Source: Pseudoalteromonas fuliginea
GTDB taxonomy: Bacteria; Pseudomonadota; Gammaproteobacteria; Enterobacterales; Alteromonadaceae
Direction: 5' to 3'
Assembly: GCF_000690055.1 (NCBI RefSeq)
Contig: NZ_JJNZ01000011.1
Coordinates: 1-56,582, forward strand
DNA: 56,582 nt
Shown here: in pieces, positions 8,133-17,388 of the stretch
How positions within the stretch are numbered: position 1 is the stretch's first letter
Layout of the letters: every line of letters begins with the position of its first letter
Translations under genes and position numbers: made by a program
Notes under the pieces: model-generated
Database searches by the model: none
Told to the model about the DNA's origin: nothing
Seen by the model: only the letters and a program-made list of their open reading frames with translations

Positions 8133-9437
8133 TTAATGTAACTTCATTTTTGGGCGCACTACACGCAGTACTTTTTCGCTTATCCATAATGCAAAGGTTT
8201 TTGCACTGCCGTGAATAGCGCGTTGATGCATTCTATAAAGCGATATATACATAAAGCGGGCAATTTTACCTTCAATAAAAAAGGTATTACTGGTGAGGTT
8301 ACCCATTAAATTACCCACAGTACTGTAGCTTGATAAATTAACAAGTGAGCCATGGTCGCTATACTTAAAGCCGCGTAGTGGTTGCTGTTTTAGCGTGGCG
8401 ATAAGGTTTTTTTCGACGCACTGCGCCATTTGGTGCGCCGATTGTGCGCGTGGTGGTACTTGCTTACCATCTGCCTGCGTAAATGCGCAGCAATCGCCTA
8501 ACACAAAAATGCTTTCATCAACGGTGCTTTGTAAAAACTCGTTTACTTGAATTTGGTTGCTGCGGGTCAACTCAAAAACACCTAAATCTTTTATAAAATC
8601 AGGCGCTTTTACGCCTGCTGCCCACACCATAATATCGGCATCAATGTGTTCTTCATCTTTGGTGATAAAGCCTTGTGCGGTGCCTTCTTTTACTTGCGTT
8701 TGCTCACGTACGTTTACGCCGAGTTTTAATAGTTCGCGTTTGGCGCTGGTGGCTATGCGCTCTGGTAATGCAGGTAAAATACGCGGGCCTGCCTCTATTA
8801 AATGTATATGTAAACGTTTAGACGACATATTTGTTAAGCCATACAACTTTAATAGCTCAGACACATGGTAAAGCTCAGCTGAGAGTTCAACACCGGTAGC
8901 ACCGCCGCCTACAATGGCGATATTGAGCGATTGTTGTTGATTGTCGTCCTGATGAAGGCGCGTAAAGCTGTCGAGTAATGAATGCTGAAAGCGTTCTGCT
9001 TGTTGGCTTGAGTCTAAAAAGTAACAATGCTCTTTTATACCTGGGGTATTAAAGTCGTTACTTACGCTGCCAATGGCAATAACAAGGTGATCGTAGCGTA
9101 CCGTGCGCCCAGGTAAAATGGTGTGGCCTAACTCGTCGTTGAGCGCGGAGAGAGTAATTGTTTTATTGCTTTGGTCTATATTGCAAAAAGTACCAAGTTG
9201 AAAACGGTAATGATGTTTTGCGGCATGGGCTGAGTACACAACGCCATCTAAATCGGGGTCAATAGAGCCTGTCGCTACTTCGTGCAGTAACGGCTTCCAT
9301 ATGTGGGTACGGTTTTTGTCTATTAACAGTATATCTGCTTGGTTTTTTTTCCCTAGTTTATGCCCTAGTTGGGTTGCAAGCTCTAGCCCGCCAGCACCAC
9401 CGCCAATAACGACGATTTTAGGTATTGTAATACTCAT
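8133..9437 (-). CDS. ndh: Type II NADH:quinone dehydrogenase
   Basis: A single-subunit, non-proton-pumping FAD enzyme that passes electrons from NADH to quinone at the inner membrane. The FAD-binding Rossmann motif IGGGAGGLELA is at about 11-21, followed by the LLIDKNRTHIWKPLLHEVA stretch typical of NDH-2. The NADH-binding motif IVGGGATGVELSAEL is near 175, and the second FAD motif FVLGDCCAF is near 310. The length of 434 aa and the hydrophobic/amphipathic C-terminal region fit the family. A 12-bp inverted repeat lies immediately upstream, in the spacer shared with the divergent helicase gene. Confidence 0.93.
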   Translation of the reverse strand: MSITIPKIVVIGGGAGGLELATQLGHKLGKKNQADILLIDKNRTHIWKPLLHEVATGSIDPDLDGVVYSAHAAKHHYRFQLGTFCNIDQSNKTITLSALNDELGHTILPGRTVRYDHLVIAIGSVSNDFNTPGIKEHCYFLDSSQQAERFQHSLLDSFTRLHQDDNQQQSLNIAIVGGGATGVELSAELYHVSELLKLYGLTNMSSKRLHIHLIEAGPRILPALPERIATSAKRELLKLGVNVREQTQVKEGTAQGFITKDEEHIDADIMVWAAGVKAPDFIKDLGVFELTRSNQIQVNEFLQSTVDESIFVLGDCCAFTQADGKQVPPRAQSAHQMAQCVEKNLIATLKQQPLRGFKYSDHGSLVNLSSYSTVGNLMGNLTSNTFFIEGKIARFMYISLYRMHQRAIHGSAKTFALWISEKVLRVVRPKMKLH

Positions 9438-9458
9438 AACGTTGCCCTTAAAAATAAT

Positions 9459-9508
9459 ATACCCAAATAATCTGTATTATTTTTAGTGTTTTGAGGTTAT
9501 TTGGGTAT
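9459..9508. repeat. 12-bp inverted repeat between ndh and the helicase gene
   Basis: ATACCCAAATAA at 9459-9470 is the exact reverse complement of TTATTTGGGTAT at 9497-9508, with a 26-nt spacer. It starts 22 nt upstream of the ndh start codon. It may be an operator for ndh or an extragenic repeat. Confidence 0.6.
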
Positions 9509-9684
9509 TATGAAAATTATTTTTGGCAAACGTAATAACATACTCTTTAGTGAGGTTATTTTGCGCTTAAATAAAGGATATGTCAGCAAAAAATGATGAT
9601 TAAAGGCATATAAGTTATACTCACTTTTTTATCGCTTAGCTGTGCAGTTAAATCGCTGTTTGAAAAACAACGAAAAGGGTATTT

Positions 9685-11613
9685 ATGACCACGCCATTAA
9701 TTCAGTCACTTGAACAACATTTTGGTTTTAGCCAATTTAGAACAGGGCAGCAACAAACTATAGAGCAGCTTTTAAATGGTCAATCGTCGTTGGCTATATT
9801 TCCGACCGGCTCGGGTAAATCGTTGTGTTACCAACTCACTGCTTTGCACTTACCTAATTTAACCTTAGTGGTTTCGCCTTTACTTGCGTTGATGAAAGAT
9901 CAAATTAGCTTTTTAAATAGCAAAGGCATTTATGCTGCCAGCCTTGATTCGAGCCAAGATCAAATGCAAAGCAGCACTGTAATGAACGACGTGCGAAACG
10001 GTAAAATTAAAGTATTAATGGTCTCGGTTGAGCGATTTAAAAACGAACGCTTTAGAGAATTTATAAGCCAAGTGGCGCTTTCTATGCTGGTGGTAGACGA
10101 AGCGCACTGTATATCAGAATGGGGCCATAACTTTAGACCCGACTACCTTAAACTGCCACGTTACCGCGAAGAGCTTAATATTCCTTTAGTGTTGTTGCTT
10201 ACTGCAACGGCCACAAAAAAAGTAAAACGCGATATGGCAGAGCGATTTGCTATATCGCCTGAGTGCATTGTACAAACGGGCTTTTACCGCGCTAATTTAG
10301 ATTTAAGCGTGTTGAGTGTTAAAACAGCCGATAAAAATACCGAGCTTACCAACATTGTGCGCGCGCAAAGTGGCCCTGGTATTGTGTATGTAACGCTACA
10401 GCAAAGCGCAGAGCAAGTCGCTAATGTGCTAAGCGCGCAAGGTATTCACGCTGTTGCTTACCATGCAGGGCTTGAAGATACGCTACGCTGGCAAATTCAA
10501 GATGACTTTATGGCGGGTAAAATTAACGTAGTGGTGGCTACCATTGCCTTTGGTATGGGCGTTGATAAGTCGGACATTCGCTTTGTTATACATTATGACT
10601 TACCTAAATCGATAGAAAACTACAGCCAAGAAATTGGCCGTGCAGGGCGCGATGGCAATCCATCAAATTGCTACACCCTTGCCAATTTAGATGGGCTAAA
10701 TACGGTTGAAAACTTTGTATATGGCGACACCCCAGAGCTTAGCGGTATTGAATATGTAATTAACGATATTCGCCAAAGCCACCAGCAATGGGAAATGCAA
10801 GAGTACAGCCTTTCAAGCGAAAGCAATATTAGGCAACTGGCCCTTAAAACCTTGCTAGTACAACTAGAAATGCAAGGCGCAATAACGCCACAATATGCCT
10901 ACTATGCCGATTTTAAATACAAATTTTTGGTTGATAAAAACGAGCTACTAAGCCAGTTTGACCAGCAGCGCCAAGCATTTTTAACACAAATATTTAGCCA
11001 TACCGATTTTAAAAAAATATGGGGTACGCTAAATTTTGACTCCCTTACACAAGCCGCGCAGGTTGATCGAAAACGTGTAGTGGCTGCTCTTGACTACCTA
11101 GCCGAAAAAAACCTAATAACGCTTGAAACTAAACGTATTACCCAAGTATACAAAGTGCATGGAGAGGTTATAAACAACCCTGAACTTGCCCAGCAACTGC
11201 ACGACTACTTTAGCGATAAAGAACAGGCCGAAATTAAACGTATTGCTGCACTGGTTCGCTTTTTTGAGCTACAAAGTTGCTTAAGCTATAACTTAGCGCG
11301 CTATTTTGACGATCAAAATGCACCTGAGCAATGCGGGCATTGTAGTGTGTGTAGAGGCCATGCGGTTAAGCTTGAATACTCTATAGAGCCTGCCTATATT
11401 GACGAGCAACTTATTTATCAAAAGGTAGATGAGTTTTTAGCGCATATGGCAGGTAAGGGTAATCATAATGTGGGTATTGAAACCCAATGCCGCTTTTTAG
11501 CGGGGATGAGTGTGCCGTTATTTGCGCGTAATAAAGTGCGCCAGCTGAGTGGTTTTGCACTGTGCGAGCAGATGCGTTACAGCGAAATTAAAGCAACACT
11601 TCTTGCTAGATAG
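9685..11613 (+). CDS. RecQ-family ATP-dependent DNA helicase
   Basis: A 3'-5' superfamily-2 DNA helicase. Motif 0 FGFSQFRTGQQQ is at the N-terminus, Walker A PTGSGKS at 40-46, DEAH box VVDEAHCISEWGH at about 136-148, and motif VI QEIGRAGRDG near 315. The RecQ zinc-binding cysteines follow in the C-terminal half (CLSYNLARY, then CGHCSVC near 550). The 642-aa length is close to E. coli RecQ (609 aa), but I see no clear HRDC domain, and the region after motif VI differs from canonical RecQ. It may be a RecQ-like paralogue, so no symbol is given. AAAAGGG precedes the ATG. It is transcribed divergently from ndh. Confidence 0.9.
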   Translation: MTTPLIQSLEQHFGFSQFRTGQQQTIEQLLNGQSSLAIFPTGSGKSLCYQLTALHLPNLTLVVSPLLALMKDQISFLNSKGIYAASLDSSQDQMQSSTVMNDVRNGKIKVLMVSVERFKNERFREFISQVALSMLVVDEAHCISEWGHNFRPDYLKLPRYREELNIPLVLLLTATATKKVKRDMAERFAISPECIVQTGFYRANLDLSVLSVKTADKNTELTNIVRAQSGPGIVYVTLQQSAEQVANVLSAQGIHAVAYHAGLEDTLRWQIQDDFMAGKINVVVATIAFGMGVDKSDIRFVIHYDLPKSIENYSQEIGRAGRDGNPSNCYTLANLDGLNTVENFVYGDTPELSGIEYVINDIRQSHQQWEMQEYSLSSESNIRQLALKTLLVQLEMQGAITPQYAYYADFKYKFLVDKNELLSQFDQQRQAFLTQIFSHTDFKKIWGTLNFDSLTQAAQVDRKRVVAALDYLAEKNLITLETKRITQVYKVHGEVINNPELAQQLHDYFSDKEQAEIKRIAALVRFFELQSCLSYNLARYFDDQNAPEQCGHCSVCRGHAVKLEYSIEPAYIDEQLIYQKVDEFLAHMAGKGNHNVGIETQCRFLAGMSVPLFARNKVRQLSGFALCEQMRYSEIKATLLAR

Positions 11614-11866
11614 GTATTTAAATAATTACCAAACCAGAATAACGATAAAAAATGTTAAATTTTTGTTTATTTTCTCGTGGTTTAACTATACTCAACGTGG
11701 ATATTTCGTTCATACATAGATGATGTGAGCATCGAGACTTCAAAATTGATTGTTTTAGATGTGTTTAAAACTGCTGCAAGAAAGAGACAAAGTGGCTCGT
11801 TTTCATCAGCAGTAATGAGTAATAGTAAAGTAACCACGTTTGGTATTGTTTTTTAAGGGGATAGAG

Positions 11867-12274
11867 ATGAAAAAATTAGTGTTATGTGTTCTGTTTTTGT
11901 TTAGTAATGTTGCCTTTGCAGATTTTGCCATTATTGTGCATCCCTCGAATGATAGCAGCTTTGACGAGTCTGTTATTACTCGAATTTACACCGGAAAAGA
12001 AAAGTCGTTTAGTAATGGCAATGCAATTATTCCTGTATCTCAAGAAGAAAAAAATACCGCTACAGAGCAGTTTAACAGCAAGTTACTCAATAAAAGCGCT
12101 TCACAGTTGAGAGCATATTGGTCAAAACTTATTTTTACTGGCAAAGGCACGCCACCTAAAGCGCTCGAAAATGACGCTGAGGTCATTAAAATGGTTGCAA
12201 CTAACCCAAATACCATTGGTTTTGTTTCTACCTCTGCGGTATCGGGCGATGTTAAAGTGGTTTTAAACTTTTAA
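11867..12274 (+). CDS. Small periplasmic phosphate-binding-like (PstS-like) protein
   Basis: A 135-aa secreted protein. The signal peptide MKKLVLCVLFLFSNVAFA ends before DFAIIVHP. The mature part resembles one lobe of phosphate ABC-transporter binding proteins: ITRIYTGKEKSFSNG, the AYWSKLIFTGKG stretch and the terminal IGFVSTSAVSG motif. At this length it cannot form a full two-lobed binding protein, and no permease or ATPase gene is adjacent, so it is probably a stand-alone domain protein of unknown role. I chose the ATG at 11867, with AAGGGG upstream, over an upstream in-frame TTG. A terminator follows 18 nt after the stop. Confidence 0.8.
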   Translation: MKKLVLCVLFLFSNVAFADFAIIVHPSNDSSFDESVITRIYTGKEKSFSNGNAIIPVSQEEKNTATEQFNSKLLNKSASQLRAYWSKLIFTGKGTPPKALENDAEVIKMVATNPNTIGFVSTSAVSGDVKVVLNF

Positions 12275-12292
12275 TATTAAAAAACACCAAAC

Positions 12293-12326
12293 AAGCGTGC
12301 TAAGTAATTGCACGCTTAATATTTTT
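12293..12326 (+). terminator. Rho-independent terminator of the PstS-like gene
   Basis: AAGCGTGC / GCACGCTT form an 8-bp stem with a 9-nt loop, followed by AATATTTTT. Confidence 0.8.
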
Positions 12327-12618
12327 AATTGGCATACCCGCTCGTTTAATTAAATGAGCTACTTTAAGATAAAAAAGTATTGTTTATAACAAGACAAAAA
12401 TTTCGTTATTTAGTTGTTATCGATAATTGCTCCCTGCATTGCTCTGCATCCTGCACCCATACAGCCGTATATAAGAAATTTTAGTATCAGATTAACTAAT
12501 CAAATTGATTAAGTATTATTTCGGATTAGTATTATATTTATCAACTACAATAAAATTTACTAGCACGTTTTGTTTGCTCGTGTATCCTAATTGACGAGTT
12601 TCTCTTATTTAAGCCACT
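12327..12618. other. Intergenic region without recognisable features
   Basis: About 290 bp of AT-rich sequence between a terminator and the Cys-cluster gene. It presumably holds that gene's promoter. I see no repeat, RNA gene or clear promoter. Confidence 0.4.
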
Positions 12619-12927
12619 ATGCCGCATATTGTTATCCCCGTTGAAAATATTTCTACTATCTCAGAGCCAGTTACATGTGCTAACTGCCAAGCCTGTTGTT
12701 GCCAATTAGAAGTGCGCATAGTAACCGATACCGGCGTGCCCTTTAACTATATTGAATACGATAAATGGGGGAGCGAGGTGATGAAGCGCGCAGACGATGG
12801 TTGGTGCGAAGCGCTCGATAGAAATACGCTTATGTGCTCTATTTACGAAAACCGCCCATTGGTATGCCGCGAGTTTGAAATGGCGTCGGGTGAGTGTATT
12901 ACTGAGCGCGATTTAGCGGGTATATAG
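12619..12927 (+). CDS. YkgJ-family cysteine-cluster protein
   Basis: A 102-aa protein with the family's cysteine cluster. CANCQACCCQ lies at about 20-29 and C-x(n)-C pairs follow in CEALDRNTLMCSIYENRPLVC and GEC. The family (UPF0153, Fe-S or zinc binding) has no firmly assigned function. It is shorter than some members, but the cysteine framework is complete. A bidirectional terminator lies downstream. Confidence 0.85.
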   Translation: MPHIVIPVENISTISEPVTCANCQACCCQLEVRIVTDTGVPFNYIEYDKWGSEVMKRADDGWCEALDRNTLMCSIYENRPLVCREFEMASGECITERDLAGI

Positions 12928-12988
12928 TGATAGCATCCAAGTTAGTTAACTAGATTATACCTACATACAACTTATTATTACCTACAAC

Positions 12989-13012
12989 AAAGGGGCTTAA
13001 AGCCCCTTTTTT
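12989..13012. terminator. Bidirectional terminator
   Basis: AAAGGGGCT / AGCCCCTTT, flanked by A on the left and T on the right, serves the Cys-cluster gene (plus) and the chemoreceptor gene (minus). Confidence 0.85.
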
Positions 13013-13035
13013 AATTACTGTAAAACGCTAAACAC

Positions 13036-14655
13036 TTAAACTTTAAAGTAACTAATATATTTCTTAAGTGTGTTTGAAAGGTCAGCTAATGCAACGGCTT
13101 CTTGTGCGTTACTATTAAGTGACATACTGGTTTCTTTCGACATACTGGCAATTTCTTCAACGCCGGTACTAATTTGCGCCACGGTGGCTACTTGGTTTGA
13201 TGTTGCTTCAACAATTTCAAGTACGTTACTTAATGAGTCGTTAGCTTGTTGCTGTATTTGGTGTAGTAACTCGTTTGCCTCGTGAGTAAGCGTTAAGCCG
13301 TTTTCGACTTGCGGTACAGTCGTTTCCATTGCTGTTACCGACGCTTGCGTGTTTTCTTGTACTTGCAAAATCATCTTTTCAATATCGCCTGTTGCATCAC
13401 CGGTACGCTGGGCAAGTTGTCTTACCTCATCAGCAACAACGGCAAACCCTCGGCCTGTTTCGCCTGCTCTTGCGGCTTCTATTGCAGCATTTAGTGCAAG
13501 CAAGTTTGTTTGATCAGAAATACCGCGTATCACACTTAAAATATCGCCAATGTGTTTTACATGTTCTTGAAGCACATTTACTTGAGTAACCGTCGCTTTT
13601 ACCGTTACTGATATTTGTTCAATTTCGGCTGCTACTTTTTGCACCGCCGTACTGCCTTGCTGCGATAACTGGGCCGTAATTTTTGAATTGTCTTCAGTTT
13701 GTCTTACTGCATCGGCAACAGAATGAATACTGCGACTCATTTCTTCTAAACTACTGACAGCAGAATTGGTATATGTCACTTGTGTATCGGCTGCGCTTAG
13801 CGCTTGTTGTGAGCCTGATGCCACACTTGCTGAATGTGTTGAGAGCTCTTCAGATGAATTAATAATACTATCTACAATGGCTTTTAGCTTAGTTTGCATT
13901 ACTCCTACTGATGCCATCATGCTGTTGGGGCAACACGAGTGTACATCGCCTCTTAAATCGCCTTGTGCGATAAGTGCAATTACTTCAGCGGCTTCTTGCG
14001 GTTCTCCACCGACTGAATTTCTGATCAGCTGGCTAATAATATAAGCGACGCTTGCACCAATGATAATAGCGAGTGCCGTTAACGAAATCATCCATATTTT
14101 AAATGAGCTGGCTACTTCGCGGGTATCGATAGTTGTTATTTGATTTGCTTGCTCTTGCAAGTTTATGAATTGGTTTATGGTATTAAGCCACTCGGTAAAA
14201 GCAGGGCGGGCATCGTTTAATAAAATATTCGAAGCCTCGTTTAAATTACCCGCATTTTTAGCACTTATTACATTTTGTATAAAGGGGAGGGTACGTCGTT
14301 CTATTTGGTTAATTTTATTTATAAGAGCGCGCTCTGCACTCGACATATCTGTAGTTAACTCGGCCATAGCGCGGCTCGATGTTTGATAAAATGCGTTGAG
14401 TTCTTTTATATTATTAAAAACGGTATTTAAATCGCTCTGGTTTGTTATTAACACAACATCGCGAACTGCAATAGCCCTGTCGTGTACACTGCCTCTAAAA
14501 TTAATAGCGTATCGCTGTTTTACCGAATTTACGTCTGTTATGTGAGTAATATTAGAGTTAATGAGGCTAACACGTGAAATTCCGATAATGGTTAAAATAA
14601 GCATCATTGATAAGATCACGCCGAAACCAGTAGCTAAGCGCATATTTATTGTCAT
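13036..14655 (-). CDS. Methyl-accepting chemotaxis protein
   Basis: A 539-aa inner-membrane chemoreceptor that signals through CheW/CheA. TM1 is at about 8-27. A four-helix-bundle type periplasmic domain follows at about 28-185, then TM2 at about 186-208 and a HAMP-like segment containing [10 protein letters not shown] and QGDLRGDV. The long cytoplasmic coiled coil contains the conserved tip with [18 protein letters not shown] and [15 protein letters not shown]. The protein ends in KYISYFKV without a CheR pentapeptide tether. I chose the ATG at 14655 ([12 protein letters not shown], with GGGA upstream), which matches the usual receptor N-terminus; upstream in-frame codons would add 35 unrelated residues. 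The ligand is unknown. Confidence 0.93.
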   Translation of the reverse strand: MTINMRLATGFGVILSMMLILTIIGISRVSLINSNITHITDVNSVKQRYAINFRGSVHDRAIAVRDVVLITNQSDLNTVFNNIKELNAFYQTSSRAMAELTTDMSSAERALINKINQIERRTLPFIQNVISAKNAGNLNEASNILLNDARPAFTEWLNTINQFINLQEQANQITTIDTREVASSFKIWMISLTALAIIIGASVAYIISQLIRNSVGGEPQEAAEVIALIAQGDLRGDVHSCCPNSMMASVGVMQTKLKAIVDSIINSSEELSTHSASVASGSQQALSAADTQVTYTNSAVSSLEEMSRSIHSVADAVRQTEDNSKITAQLSQQGSTAVQKVAAEIEQISVTVKATVTQVNVLQEHVKHIGDILSVIRGISDQTNLLALNAAIEAARAGETGRGFAVVADEVRQLAQRTGDATGDIEKMILQVQENTQASVTAMETTVPQVENGLTLTHEANELLHQIQQQANDSLSNVLEIVEATSNQVATVAQISTGVEEIASMSKETSMSLNSNAQEAVALADLSNTLKKYISYFKV

Positions 14656-14819
14656 GGTTTGTCCCAAATATGAAAAGTACTCGTTTTTAAGCTTACCAGT
14701 ACAATTAAGAAATTTTAGAATAGTGAATGCATTATGCACCATGACTACTAGATTTAGCACAATAATAAGTTTTTTTTGTAAAAAATATGTATATAAAATT
14801 TATGGTTAAGCTATAAAGC

Positions 14820-14843
14820 TAAAAAAGAGGCCTAAGGCCTCTT
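14820..14843 (-). terminator. Rho-independent terminator of the GST gene
   Basis: AAGAGGCC / GGCCTCTT with a 3-nt loop is followed by six T residues on the minus strand. Confidence 0.85.
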
Positions 14844-14868
14844 GAGTTTATCTATATTAAATCATTTA

Positions 14869-15486
14869 TTAGTCGTACTTTGCTTCTAGCTCATTAGCTG
14901 TATGAAACTTTTCATGGCTTTGTAATTGCTCGTCGTATTTAACGAGGTTTTTAAAGTGCGCTAATTGACCTGAGTTTTTAACTATTTCAACAATAAACGA
15001 CATCATAAAGTCAGCGCCCGTTAGGGTATCGCCCACTAAATAACGTTTACTTTCAAGGCGGTCGTTAAAGTAGCTAATTACTTTAGCTGTTTCAGCGTCG
15101 GCATAGCCTTCTAAAAACTGTGTTTTAGCGCCGTCTTTTAGTACAAACATTTTAAGTAAAAGCGGTAAAATTGCTGAGCTTTCTGCAAAGTGAAGCCATT
15201 GCTGGTAGTCAACATATTCAGCGGTATTAACTTTTGGAGCAAATTTACCGTTGCCGTATTTAGAAATAAGGTAGTCGGTAATAGCGCCTGATTCAGCAAT
15301 AATTAAACCGCCGTCTTCAATTACCGGCGACTTACCAAGTTGATGAATATGCTTTAATTCGTCAGGGGCTAGGAAGGTGTCTTTATTACGCTGATAAGCC
15401 ACAATTTCGTAGTCAACATCTAGCTCTTCTAAAAGCCAAATTATACGTTTAGAACGGGATTTATTTAAATGGTGTAGTTTAATCAT
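14869..15486 (-). CDS. Glutathione S-transferase family protein
   Basis: A 205-aa protein with an N-terminal thioredoxin-fold GST domain (HHLNKSRSKRIIWLLEEL, LGKSPVIEDGGLIIAESGAI with the conserved cis-Pro and ES motif). A C-terminal helical domain contains DRLESKRYLVGDTLTGADFM, the N-capping-box region of GSTs. Such enzymes conjugate or reduce electrophiles with glutathione in the cytoplasm; the substrate cannot be told. AAGGA precedes the ATG. It lies 50 nt downstream of the reductase gene on the same strand, with an intergenic hairpin between them, so the two may form an electrophile-detoxification operon. Confidence 0.9.
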   Translation of the reverse strand: MIKLHHLNKSRSKRIIWLLEELDVDYEIVAYQRNKDTFLAPDELKHIHQLGKSPVIEDGGLIIAESGAITDYLISKYGNGKFAPKVNTAEYVDYQQWLHFAESSAILPLLLKMFVLKDGAKTQFLEGYADAETAKVISYFNDRLESKRYLVGDTLTGADFMMSFIVEIVKNSGQLAHFKNLVKYDEQLQSHEKFHTANELEAKYD

Positions 15487-15500
15487 GTCAGTCCTTTTAT

Positions 15501-15528
15501 GGCTTGTAAGGGCTTGGCCTTACAAGCC
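15501..15528. repeat. Intergenic hairpin between the reductase and GST genes
   Basis: GGCTTGTAAGG and CCTTACAAGCC pair perfectly (11 bp, 6-nt loop). No T tract follows on either strand, so this is probably an mRNA-stability or partial-attenuation element rather than a terminator. Confidence 0.65.
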
Positions 15529-15536
15529 GTTTAAAA

Positions 15537-16565
15537 TTAAAGTGGGTTATTAATTTTAACCACTGTTTTACCAAAGTTTTTGCCGCAAATCATATCGTTG
15601 AACGCGCCTACTGTATTTTCGATGCCTTCTACCATGTGCTCACGGTATTGAATTTTCCCGTCTTGTAGCCATTTTTGCATGTCTTGTGCAAACTCGTCGT
15701 AACGGTCACCGTAATCATCAAAAATGATAAAACCTTGCATTTTAATACGCTTAGTAAGCAATTGACCCATTAGCATACCTAAACGGTCAGGGCCTTCTGG
15801 CAAGCTAGTAGCGTTATATTGCGATACTAAACCACACAATGGTACGCGCGCTGCGGTATTTAGTAATGGTAGTACGGCGTCGAATACTTTACCGCCCACA
15901 TTTTCGTAGTAAACATCAATGCCTTTATCACAGGCTTTTTCTAGCTGCTCCGCAAAGTCATCAGCTTTGTGATCAATACAGGCATCAAACCCTAGTTTTT
16001 CAACTGCGTGTGCACATTTTTCACTACCACCAGCAACACCCACTACTTTACAGCCTTTAATTTTAGCTATTTGACCAACCGTTGCACCTACTGGGCCTGT
16101 TGCTGCTGCAACAACTACGGTTTCGCCTTCTTTAGGCTGGCCAATATCAAGTAAACCCATATACGCTGTAAAGCCAGGCATACCCATAATACCTAATGCG
16201 TATGAAGGGTTTGCAGGTTCTTTACCTAACTGCATTAAGCCTTCGCCGTCGGTAATGGCGTAGTCTTGCCAACCTGTGTAGGCAAGTACCCATTCGCCGA
16301 TCCTAAACTTATCGTTTTTAGACTCTTCTACTTGGCACACTGTTGCGCCAACCATTACATCGCCAATATTAACTGGGTCTGCGTACGACTTAGCATCGCT
16401 CATACGACCACGCATATACGGGTCTAGTGATAGGTATATAGTACGTAGTAAAACTTCGCCGTCTTTTAATGCAGGAAGCTCTACCGTTTTTAATTTAAAG
16501 TTTTCATCTGTTGGAGCGCCATTAGGGCGTGATTCAAGAGTAAGTTGGCGACTAGTCGTAGACAT
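15537..16565 (-). CDS. NADPH-dependent alkenal/one reductase, CurA-like (MDR family)
   Basis: A 342-aa zinc-independent medium-chain dehydrogenase/reductase, close in plan to E. coli CurA (YncB) and leukotriene B4 12-hydroxydehydrogenases, which reduce activated C=C bonds with NADPH. Key features are TIYLSLDPYMRGRMSD near 42-57, the Rossmann motif AAATGPVGATVGQIAK near 153-168, YYENVGGKVFD near 220 and a C-terminal GKNFGKTVVKI. The zinc-ligand cysteines of alcohol dehydrogenases are absent. AGGAG precedes the start. Pairing with the GST gene downstream fits a role in handling reactive carbonyls. Confidence 0.9.
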   Translation of the reverse strand: MSTTSRQLTLESRPNGAPTDENFKLKTVELPALKDGEVLLRTIYLSLDPYMRGRMSDAKSYADPVNIGDVMVGATVCQVEESKNDKFRIGEWVLAYTGWQDYAITDGEGLMQLGKEPANPSYALGIMGMPGFTAYMGLLDIGQPKEGETVVVAAATGPVGATVGQIAKIKGCKVVGVAGGSEKCAHAVEKLGFDACIDHKADDFAEQLEKACDKGIDVYYENVGGKVFDAVLPLLNTAARVPLCGLVSQYNATSLPEGPDRLGMLMGQLLTKRIKMQGFIIFDDYGDRYDEFAQDMQKWLQDGKIQYREHMVEGIENTVGAFNDMICGKNFGKTVVKINNPL

Positions 16566-16744
16566 AAAAAATCTCCTATTAATATAAATAAACTACTTAC
16601 CGAATGTTTACGCTTTAAAAATCGTGTTCAGCTAAACAATAATGCGCGGCTAAGCAGTATGAATATGTACAATGCGTACCTTAATAAAGGAGTTTTGGGC
16701 GGGTGGTTGATAATTCAACCTTTGCGCAGATTTAATTAGAGTAA

Positions 16745-17239
16745 TTAGTCTGCTTTGAGCTTACTAAATATATGATTGTTGTAAAACACCCCGTTTTTAT
16801 AAATGGCCTGTTTAAGCACAGCCTCTTGCTCAAAGCCGCTCTTAGTAAGTGCCTTCATAGAGCCAGTATTACCAGCAAACACAGCGCCAAAAATTCTATT
16901 TAGGTTAGATTGCGCAAACGCTTCTTCGCAGATAAGTTCAATAGCGCGAGTAATAATGCCTTGCCCCCAATAGGTTTTATTTAGCCAATAACCAATTTCG
17001 CCACTGTGGCTGTATTCAAATTCGCCGGAAATTATGCCAATACAGCCCGCAAATTCCCCATTTACAACAATGGCCTTAATAATACCGTTTTTTGAGCCTT
17101 GGTTTATCCACCAATCAGCATCGGCTTGAGTATACGGAAACGGAATTTTTGACGATAAGTAACGAGTCACCTGTTCATCATTTAAGGTGTTAATAATAAA
17201 AGGCGCGTCTTGGGCTTTAAACTCTCTGAGGGTGATCAT
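16745..17239 (-). CDS. GNAT-family N-acetyltransferase (RimJ/RimL-like)
   Basis: A 164-aa acetyl-CoA dependent acetyltransferase. It opens with ITLREFKAQDAPFIINTLND, has GEIGYWLNKTYWGQGIITRA (motif A region, acetyl-CoA pyrophosphate loop) near 85-105 and NLNRIFGAVFAGNTGSMKAL plus SGFEQEAVLK near the end, as in RimL/RimJ-like enzymes. The substrate is unknown. I chose the ATG at 17239, with GGA 5 nt upstream, over an in-frame GTG nine codons earlier. Confidence 0.88.
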   Translation of the reverse strand: MITLREFKAQDAPFIINTLNDEQVTRYLSSKIPFPYTQADADWWINQGSKNGIIKAIVVNGEFAGCIGIISGEFEYSHSGEIGYWLNKTYWGQGIITRAIELICEEAFAQSNLNRIFGAVFAGNTGSMKALTKSGFEQEAVLKQAIYKNGVFYNNHIFSKLKAD

Positions 17240-17388
17240 ATTTTTCCATAAATTTTTAGTATGCACGCTAACTTAGCAATCATTTAAGAGTTAAACAATC
17301 AGAACCTAAATTAAACGGTTTACGGCTATTACTTTGTTTTAAAGTCCTCTAATATAAGCAAAATATTACACCTATTTTAGATGCCATT

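Noticed and set aside
15501..15528. Terminator between the reductase and GST genes
   Set aside because: The stem is perfect, but no T tract follows on either strand.
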